DNA of 64,000 nucleotides from NCBI GenBank assembly GCA_037951105.1, contig JBAMJV010008398.1:1-64000 (forward strand), in the 5' to 3' direction. Below are positions 55,656 through 64,000 of this stretch, piece by piece; positions within the stretch are counted from its first letter, which is position 1, and every line of letters begins with the position of its first letter. Position numbers and translations under genes: made by a program. Source of the DNA: Echinarachnius parma. Taxonomy: Eukaryota > Echinodermata > Echinoidea > Clypeasteroida > Echinarachniidae. The notes below the pieces were generated by a model, which had not been told where the DNA came from, searched no databases, and saw only the letters and a list, made by a program, of their open reading frames with translations.

Positions 55656-58132
55656 GGTTTTAGACCATATCCAAAGTTAAAAGAGTGCACACAATTCTTA
55701 CCGATCCTCGAAATATGCCTTTTGATTGATGGATGGACTAATTGTGCACATCAATGATTGTATGTAATATAAAATGAGTCAAATAATAAGAATAGGTCTA
55801 TAATAATGCACATAATTATAATAATTATACACATCATAAACATGATATAACAGAGGTTAAACCTAATTAACAAATAATATGGGCAGGACTGTTCAATCTT
55901 TATAATCAATAAGGTATAGTACAATAATAGCAACAAACTGACATGACTTTTTATATTATGTCTACTTTTTTTAAAAATCAATATCAAAATGTTATTAACT
56001 TATTACCACTGATTTATGGTGATTTCGTTGAATTTGATTTGCAACTTTCGTTAACAAAAATATGTAACTTAAGAAATTTCCCCTTGCTATCATATGCCAT
56101 TATACGTTGCCTTAATCATCAATTAATTAATTTCAAGAATTTTGCATGATAATGAATTTCAAACTGTCACGAGAATGTAACTATACTTGTTGAAGATGAC
56201 AATCATGTTGATAGTCAATAATCCCTATAGTTCACGTCTTAGATACGCTTCACGTATTACATTAATCCATCAAAGTGCATGCATATTTCCTTTTCACCCA
56301 ATTTCAATGGAGAAATACGACTGAACAGCCTGAACTGGAGAAAGAACAAAGAAAAGAAAACAAGCACGAGAACAAATAACGTGTCAAGCTGCTGATGTCT
56401 GTATTGTACATAATGTATTAAGAAACAAGATGCACAAGAGCGTATAACAACAACGTTGGGAGTAAATTTAATTTCGAAACAAGATTACAAGTATAGGGAA
56501 GAATAGAGTATAATAGAGAGAGTGACAAGATTGCAACAAGATTACGCCGGTATAAAAACCCATCACGCAATGACACGCGCATTGTGCAGGAGGACGGTGG
56601 GAGTAAAGTGTGATGGGAGTACGTTGGGGAATTTGCTCCGATGGTGGAGGCTGAGAAGAAAATTGGGGAAATGTTTGGGTTATTTTTATCAAATATTGTC
56701 TTACGCTTTGCTTCCCTTCTTGCATCACCATCTTTTTTTTGTTGGAGTATTTTGTTAGCGCGAGGAACTTAATCCATTAGCGGTGCCGGTGGGAGCAGGG
56801 CGCGGAGGCGCGGAGGAGGAGCCGCATCAATTTGGGCCTTTCTCCTCGCGGATCGCCCGGGAGTTTAATCCCCCGACTGCCCTGCCTGGCGAGAGCTGCG
56901 GAAAAGGAAAAACCGGTAAAAGCTTATATAGTTTTAATTCACTCGGCGCTGAAATGAATTTAGGATCAATTTTATGTCAGCATCCATTCAGGGGCTGTGT
57001 TAACGAAATCCTCGGGGAGTGGCTCAAATTGTGTTAGTCTTCAAAAGGCGAGAAGACGGTGACAGTATTGTCAGGTGACGAGGCTTTTTTTCTCCCTTCT
57101 GTACCTGTCCATCTTATCTGGCTTTCAGATGTACCAGGGTTGTGTTGGAGAACACATGGTTTATAAGGGCATACAGACATTCCTTTAGATATACATTTTT
57201 ACTACACGGTGTATAAAAAGGGCATATAGAAATTCCTTTACATGCATTTTACTCATACCTATCCCAAGACACAGTTTTCTCTCAACGCATTATCACTCAA
57301 AAAAATAAACAAACAAATTTACTCAATTATCAATTTCTATACTTTTGTTTCATTCTATTCATATATTTTCTCTTTTAATATTAATTACTTAATCGAATAA
57401 TTTGCGTATGTATTTATTAAATTACTTATTTACGTGTTTACTTATTTATTAAAATATGTATTCATGTATCCTTTTATAAGAATTCAGAGTATGGGCAACC
57501 TCAGTTTTCCAAGCTAACGAGGAACAATATCTTATATCGTTCATAAAATTATGCATTTTTCCACAGATTAAAAGCTGCATTTATATAGCTTATCGAAACT
57601 AACATATTCATGCATGTTAGAACCAAACAAAATGTATTGCAATCTGTATTATATGCAACTTTTCATGCAATTATCATAGCTAAAGCATTTCAGTTTAAAA
57701 TAATTATAATATAACATAAAAACATGATTGCAAAGCATGTATACCAAACATTGGTTCACATTCTTATTACACAAATTATATCGAATCGATGAACTGTGTA
57801 TTAATGTTAGAAACACATTAACGTCTATTTCATAAGATATGTAAAACAATGGGCCGTATACATATAAAGTAGCAATTGCTTGTGCTGGCAATGCATTTTG
57901 CTTGAATCAGTATGCATACAATCAAGCAATACATTATTATTGCGTATACCTTACAAGCAAGCACAAGCCTTTGCGACCCATTTTCCCGGCCCAAACAACG
58001 AGTAGCTATCTGGAACTACGCCCCCTCGCGACATGATTATACAAGACTTCGTTCTTATTTTTGTGTTTCTATCATCGACATACTATCGATGGTTTCTGTT
58101 CATTCGCCTTCTTACCCTTCTACTGTATAATA
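55656..58132. other. Mostly featureless DNA with a GC-rich patch at 56540-57050
   Basis: No gene was recognised. The patch 56540-57050 has more CpG and two TAATCC motifs (56770-56775 and 56866-56871). It includes an unassigned 84-codon plus-strand frame, 56783-57037. The rest is AT-rich. Confidence 0.4.
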
Positions 58133-58538
58133 TAGGTTTTCCCGCTCAATTTCGCGATTGTGACAATCAAATTGATATAAGGAGCAAACGAATTCGCGCG
58201 ATTTGCGATCGCCGTGTCAAAGCAGCATTCGAATTCGTAAATAGTCGTTCAAAATCACGTCTGAGCAAGTGAATTTGAACAAAGAGCATACCTTTTCATC
58301 AATGGTCATTCAAAATCGCACGTATAGTTCACGCTGGCGCTACTGCACATTCGCGAATTCGAGTGCCCATAAATGAACTATCGTGTCTATTCATTAAACC
58401 GTATGCGTATGCATGATTTCGTTTACACTTATTCGGAATTTGGAAGACCGATACCAACGATTACGCGGCAACGCGCGAATTCGAATGACCCTAAATGAAT
58501 TCGATTGAAAAAAGTGTCAAATTGAGCGGGAAAACCTA
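58133..58538. mobile_element. Inverted-repeat MITE about 406 bp
   Basis: GGTTTTCCCGCTCAATTT at the left is matched by its inverse at 58519-58536. Further subterminal pairs ('cgaattcgcgcg' near 58190, inverse near 58470) extend the fold. TATA flanks both sides. Non-coding. Confidence 0.7.
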
Positions 58539-58644
58539 TACAAAGATGGAAGGGGACACAACAAGAATCACGTGAATGATAATTCGAAACAAAATCTTGA
58601 GAGCTCTTTCTACATTTCAATCTCCGTGTCATTAGTTACATAAT

Positions 58645-59165
58645 ATATAGTTGAGTTTTGGTAATGAGAGTACAATTTTTGTCAAACTGAATTTTAGTAA
58701 CCAAAACCTGCACAATCACATTACAAACTAATAGTTATAACTCCACCATGCTTCAAAAAGAGCCGTTACAACTCAAGAGGGCGCTCTCTAAAAACTCATT
58801 GGTTTCAACCATTCAAAATAAATATTGTGCATGTGATGTTTTGTTGAAACAGTGATTAGATAGAGAGATAATCAACAACTATTTAAAAATCTCTCTTGTA
58901 CATTTTTGAAAAAAGAGGAAGCATTTTAAAATTTCTTTTAACGGCTGGTTCAAAATTATCGAATAATTGTGGGGCCCCACAAATATTACAAATGGTTATG
59001 TTTATGGGTATTTCAGCCATTTCTGAACCTATTTTGATAAAATAAAGTTTATTCTGTCATTAAAATTGTATGCTTTTTCAAATTTGACACTCAGTTTGTC
59101 ATTATCTCACTGTAAAAAAAGGCTATTTTGTGTAGCGCCCTCTATACCAAAACTCAACTATCCCT
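58645..59165. mobile_element. TTAA-type MITE family A, copy A5
   Basis: The left end is diverged ('atagttgagttttggtaatg'); the right end CAAAACTCAACTATCCCT is followed by TTAA (59166-59169). Internal 'gagggcgctctc' and 'tttgacactcagtt' are shared with the other copies. Confidence 0.75.
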
Positions 59166-59169
59166 TTAA

Positions 59170-59912
59170 CGCCTTCACCAAATTCATGTTAGTGCAATAA
59201 TATGCAATCTCAAAAGACGTCATCCGAGGTGTTTCGGAACCGATTATAAATTAGTTATTTTGATTCCCGTCAATCTCACTATCATTATTTTGTATGATTT
59301 TTCCCCCCATAATTTTTGCAAGTTTTCTTATCCCCATGCACTTGACCATGTTGACAATTATTCTTTGATAAACGCACGCGCACACATATTCGCATCAATC
59401 TCTTTATTATAATTCTATAATTATAGTGATTATTTGTCATAATACTTGCAATGTGTTCTTACCCCCTCTTGAGTCTTGACGAGTGTTTAATTCCGGATAA
59501 AACACACACACCCACTTGTGTCCTCAACCGCATCCCCAATGTTTTGATTTTCATTTCCATAATATAAATTGACTTCTATTTTCTTATGGCCACTTGATAA
59601 TTTTCATATCAAAGTATATATTATATCAGGATTACAATAATATAAGGACAATACACTCTAGCAAGAAATGAAAGGAAATCAACCGAGACTAAATTGTTCT
59701 GGTGTTTTAATATCGTATAGCATGCCGGGAGGGCAAAGGCGAATTGAAATACTTGATGGGTGTTAATGCGCGAAGTGTTTGTCTTAATACCCGGAGGTGT
59801 ATCCCCCCCCCCCCCCCCACCCCCTTCCCCTTACAATTAAAGGGATCTAGTAAATATGTTGCCACGTGCAAATGCTGACAAAGAGTGAATAAAATGCGCA
59901 TTACCGTCTGAT
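59170..59912. other. Non-coding DNA with a poly-C tract and a family-C MITE end
   Basis: Poly-C at ~59801-59819, then TTAA followed by AGGGATCTAGTAA at ~59837. No gene seen. Confidence 0.5.
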
Positions 59913-59913
59913 T

Positions 59914-60142
59914 GGCCCGTATTCACAAAGGAGGTTTGTACAGTCCATGGTCTAAACCCCGGTTTACATCTATGGAATGTCATTGTACATTGTAAACTGA
60001 TGGAGAAAGAATGTAAATTCCTTACTTGTTAACAATGTTGATGGTACACATTCTCTCTCCATCAGTTTACAACCGGCATTCCATAGATGTAAACCGGGGT
60101 TTAGACCATGGACTGTACAAACCTCCTTTGTGAATACGGGCC
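59914..60142. mobile_element. Compact foldback MITE, ~95-bp near-perfect arms
   Basis: The left arm starts GGCCCGTATTCACAAAGGAG and the right arm ends in its inverse; the two arms match almost perfectly (small differences near 'catctatggaatg'). ATT flanks both sides (59911-59913 and 60143-60145), so a 3-bp duplication as in PIF/Harbinger elements is possible. Non-coding. Confidence 0.8.
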
Positions 60143-60145
60143 ATT

Positions 60146-62700
60146 ATGTTTGCGTAAACGTTTCATGATAAACGAATGTCATAACCAAGTAAGGGACCAC
60201 ATTGTTTATATAAACGGTAAGCGATAGATATTTTGCTGACTCATTGTCAAAGGTTTGTACACAATTGAGACGATCCCCTCTATTTGTTTGTATTAAATCT
60301 TAAATAACTCAATAACAAAGCAGCCATTTGAAATAGAAAAAATAGTTTCATTATAAATGAATCAATGTTTTACTCATAGCCAAGTCATGAGCAAAAATGT
60401 CAAGTGCTATTTTTTTGCTGACTCCTCATCGAAATAATCCTCACTATAATATTGTTATTAAATCATAAATATTTAAATAAAGAAGCGGACATTAGAGTTA
60501 ATTTAAAAAAGCTTCTTTCACTATTCTATTAAAACGATAAAAAAACAAACAATCAGGCATGAACGAACCACTAGAGATTTAAGTGTACGTGTTTGGTCGG
60601 TTCAGAGAAAGGCACTATATATAGATGATAGATACCTTTAAATCGTTAAAATAATGTTTATCTTATTTTAGCGGCGAATCCCCTCCCCCCTATGTCCCCT
60701 ACGTCATCAACTGACACTTGCTATTGTGCATAATTATTTATTCAACTTCTGCCAAAGGCTCTAATGAAAACAACGCACACGTTTGACTTCATTTTATATT
60801 TTCCATCGTGCATGCCTAAAATGCGGTAGTTAGAAGAACGAATATAGATTAAACAATACGGCACTTAATTCATATTGTGCTATCTTTGTATACACACTTA
60901 CATTTTCCCAGAACTAATACTTCTTCTTTATTTTGTTCTTTTATTGTTTTTTCCTTACAATTTGTTGTTCTTTAAATTTTGATAAGACACATTTACCCCT
61001 GATGGGAACCAAATGTTTTACACGCTTTGCTTCTTTTTGGTTCCCCCATATTTTAATATGTTAATTACAAACAACATGACTGATTATGTAATATTTATTG
61101 TATATTAGTCTTCTGTTTATTTTATACTGTATTTCGTTTATGAATATATTGTTTGTTTGTATATTTAATTGTTCAACAAAATTACTTGTGAAATATGGAA
61201 ATCAAAATCAAAATACTTACATTCATCAGTATATTGTGTACGTTTTTGATGTAGTTGTAATAACTACAAATAATTAATGTTAACTTTTTTGGATGAAAGG
61301 GAAGAGTTACATTTGACAAAAATATTGGAATCACTTATAGTTATATAAGGCTTTGCCTTTATGTTTGTTTTTTTCATACACTTTCATTTGTATGCATTAC
61401 ATTATATTTTCCATGGTATTTATTGTTGTTTTTATAGAGTGTTAAATTAAAAAAAAGAATGAATTTGAATTTGAATTCGAAATTTGAAAATTGAAAGCGG
61501 TAGAATTCTACGCGTACTTAGAAACGGGAGAACACACAGAAATAGCCGCCGACTAAACCGATGCATGAAGTTGTACGAGAAAGGGACTTATTTTAGACGG
61601 GAGCCCGTCCCGACGACGGGCATGCGAGACAACGGCAATTTATAGCGGCAGAGCATGGCTTCATCGTTTGGCTTTCTAACTGTTTTCAATAAAATAAAAT
61701 AAAGTATTTGTAAAGGATATTATGTAACAGTTTTTAAAAATTAGTCAGGCCTATCGCGACAATGAATGTAAATCAACGTAGATGAAAAACAGATTTGAAC
61801 ATTATGAAAGAACTCACTTGATATTTATTGTTTGAATAAAACGTAATATCGTACTGTTCAGTAAATTGTTTATTCTAAAATACTGACCTGGCAAAAAATA
61901 TTCTTTTAACCATAATAATAATAAAGAAGGTAATTATGTAGGTGGAAAACAACAAAGAAATGCAGAAGTATGATATTCCAGAATATATATACGTGAGAGG
62001 ATTTTAATCAGCTACAAATTCTGTTACAAATTCACTATAAAAATAGTGACGCTGCTTTGTAAATAATACCTAACTCTCATCTTTAACATCATTATCAATA
62101 ACAATAATTTCGTATTTTCGAAATCAACACACGTTGGTTTTCTTTATTGCCCCATACAGTATAGAGGTAACTATTGTGGCATTCAATATCGCCCAACGAG
62201 TGAATGCATGATATAGATATTTAATACATGTACATTGAAAATAAATAATCATTAATGATTCAAAAACAGACGGGGGTGTTTTGTATGATTTAAAACTATA
62301 CAGGGAGCTATATTTCGATGCGATAGGGGACCTACTTTTAATGATCTGCGAGGGAAAAGTCAGGGTAGATAAACGTGATATCATAAGTTAGAGCTATTTG
62401 CCGCATATCTAACTCCGATAACTGTACAATAACAGTTTTTCGAATTTCGGGGATTTTCTTTTTTCTTCATATGAATACAATATTGTGAATGATTCGGTTA
62501 TGTATTTAAACATAATTTGATATAGTGTATATCATTTTTATCATCTAGAGAAACATATACAAAATTATTAAGACAATTACTATTGATAAATCTTGTACCA
62601 GATAGTTACCATGCATAAGTTTACACCAATAGCAGAAAATGAAACATAATGCCACCTATACATAGGCCTGTCCATCTGACTATCTAGTCATTTGCATGTA
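60146..62700. other. AT-rich non-coding DNA
   Basis: No gene or clear transposon was seen. At 61500-61680 a CpG-bearing patch includes a perfect 7-bp hairpin (GCCCGTC 61603-61609, GACGGGC 61615-61621). Confidence 0.5.
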
Positions 62701-62737
62701 ATAATGATAATAATAATAATAATAATAAATAATGATG

Positions 62738-62804
<67 letters not shown>

Positions 62805-63107
62805 AAATAATAATAATGATAACAATAACACATTCGATTTCTATAGCGCCTAATATACAATCATCTCTAGGCGCCTTACGAAAATATACAAAACAAATTT
62901 ACAGGCATATCAAATTATTTACAATTACACGTTCACGTAATTATCTTATTCTAAGATTAAATAGAAATTTACAAAAGCGGGAAATTAAACTACATATGCG
63001 TAATTAATTAAAACAAAAGCATAATATAAAAATCAATTGAAATTGTCTGCTATATATAGAGAATACATAATTGACACATTAAAAAGATGGGTTTTCAGCG
63101 CAATTTT
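62701..63107 (-). mobile_element. 3' end of a CR1/L2-like LINE with (ATT)n tail
   Basis: On the minus strand, 63107-63033 encodes KIALKTHLFNVSIM… to a TGA, matching the LKTHLF tail of CR1/L2-group ORFs. The 3' UTR carries 'ggcgcctagag…aggcgctatag', able to form a stem (62844-62877), and ends in a long interrupted (ATT)n run (62701-62812). Same organisation as 31318-31617. Confidence 0.7.
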
Positions 63108-63534
63108 AATTCTCCCCATCACCACCCATTGGAAAAGTCACGATGTATTATGCGTACTACTACATCTCGTTGCCATGGTTACCTCTCTCAGAGGTGCAGG
63201 CGTTTCCCAGTACCTAGTCCCTGAGATAGTCTGTCTATTATATACAAGATATAATACGGCTCTGCATGCCTAGTCCTAGTTCACTCATCGAGAATACTGC
63301 CCCCAACACACTGGCACACACGCACAAACAAACAAACATAACGAACCAAACAAAAACAATCAAACGAGCAAAAGAGCGTTAACATGGTTAAATTTGATAG
63401 GTCTGTGATTTTGTTCACACGCACGCACGCACGCACGCACGCATGCTTTTCCTTTCTCTTTATCATGTTTATGAAATTATACACAGACCTTTTAACGATA
63501 ACGGCATTAACGCTCGTGTGTTTCGTTTGGTTGG
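63108..63534. repeat. Non-coding DNA with (CACG)n
   Basis: A short (ACGC)n run lies at ~63418-63442. No gene recognised. Confidence 0.5.
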
Positions 63535-63748
63535 TTATGTTTGTTTGTTTGTTTGTTTGTTTGTGTATTTGTTTGTTTGTTCGTCTGTTTATTTGTTTGT
63601 TTGTTTGTATATTTGTTTTTGTTTGTTTGTTTATTTATTTGTTTGTTTGTTTGTTTGTTTGTATATTTGTTTTGTTTGTTTGTTTATTTATTTATTTGTT
63701 TGTTTGTTTGTTTGTTTGTTTGTTTGTTTGTTTGTTTGTTTGTTTTTG
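63535..63748. repeat. (TTTG)n microsatellite
   Basis: A long run of 'tttg'/'gttt' with ATTT and GTAT interruptions. Phe/Val/Cys/Leu-rich open frames across it are by-products of the tetranucleotide repeat. Confidence 0.95.
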
Positions 63749-64000
63749 TTGTTTTTTTGTAAATGGATGGCTATACATCCCTTAGAGGAGAGAGAGAGAT
63801 TTCCAGTAACCTTTCCCACCCTTTCAAACTAGATATTAAATAAAAGAATGTTAAACTTGGTAGTTCTAGTATGAATGTATACCTTTCGTTAACCCCCATC
63901 TTCATCGTCATCATTCTACACATACCTGTTGATTGTAAAAGGATGTGTACTCTCGCGGGAGGGGTGTGATCCCCACCAGGACCCAGTCCCATAGCTCACT
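63749..64000. other. Non-coding end of the window
   Basis: Nothing recognised. Confidence 0.5.

Noticed and set aside
55536-55757. DGRT tandem-repeat open frame
   Set aside because: Encoded by a (GGAC)n microsatellite at the end of a dispersed AT-rich repeat.
63384-63832. Cys/Leu/Phe/Val-rich open frames
   Set aside because: Translation of a (TTTG)n microsatellite.

Overview
The window is eukaryotic genomic DNA, AT-rich, with spliced genes, trinucleotide microsatellites and a very high load of DNA transposons, MITEs and LINE fragments. It looks like a marine invertebrate deuterostome. An echinoderm is my best guess, from the mix of Helentron, hAT, TTAA-type MITE and CR1/Jockey-like LINE remains and from the type of host gene. 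The species cannot be fixed from sequence alone.

The only convincing host gene runs left to right from about 18.6 to 36.9 kb. Nine coding exons with consistent splice phases join into a protein of about 1953 residues. It starts with an N-terminal FHA domain closely resembling vertebrate Ki-67 and carries a Ki-67/RepoMan-type PP1-docking motif (RVSF followed by an FD..LPP.TP..RG stretch). A conserved TFADIVK block and a GSTGHAQSP block follow, then very long Lys/Pro/Ala/Thr repeats rich in S/TP-x-K sites. I call it an invertebrate MKI67 (Ki-67) orthologue. Its basic, histone-H1-like S/TPKK repeats differ in design from the vertebrate ~122-residue repeats.

Left flank (0-18 kb): a ~4.2-kb minus-strand Helentron-like rolling-circle element (888-~5113) keeps a truncated Pif1-type helicase plus endonuclease ORF, a 156-bp minisatellite, a 51-bp minisatellite and terminal hairpins. 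It is followed by inverted-repeat elements and several MITE families.

Gene introns: intron 2 holds a foldback element with further inverted repeats inside. The intron after the third coding exon holds a four-member nested transposon assembly (22302-27759). It is a hAT-like element hit by a second hAT-like element, which was itself hit by a TA-target element and by a 2.5-kb foldback. Target-site duplications support each step.

Right flank (37-64 kb): two copies of an unassigned element with long inverted termini (X1, X2) sit inside other elements. X1 carries a mariner insertion whose empty site is preserved in X2. X2 carries a LINE fragment with an 11-bp target duplication. Beyond 51 kb there are (CAT)n/(GAT)n microsatellites, one of them hit by a hAT-type MITE, further MITEs, a LINE 3' end and long stretches with no recognisable gene. 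No tRNA, rRNA, CRISPR array or prokaryote-style operon was seen.
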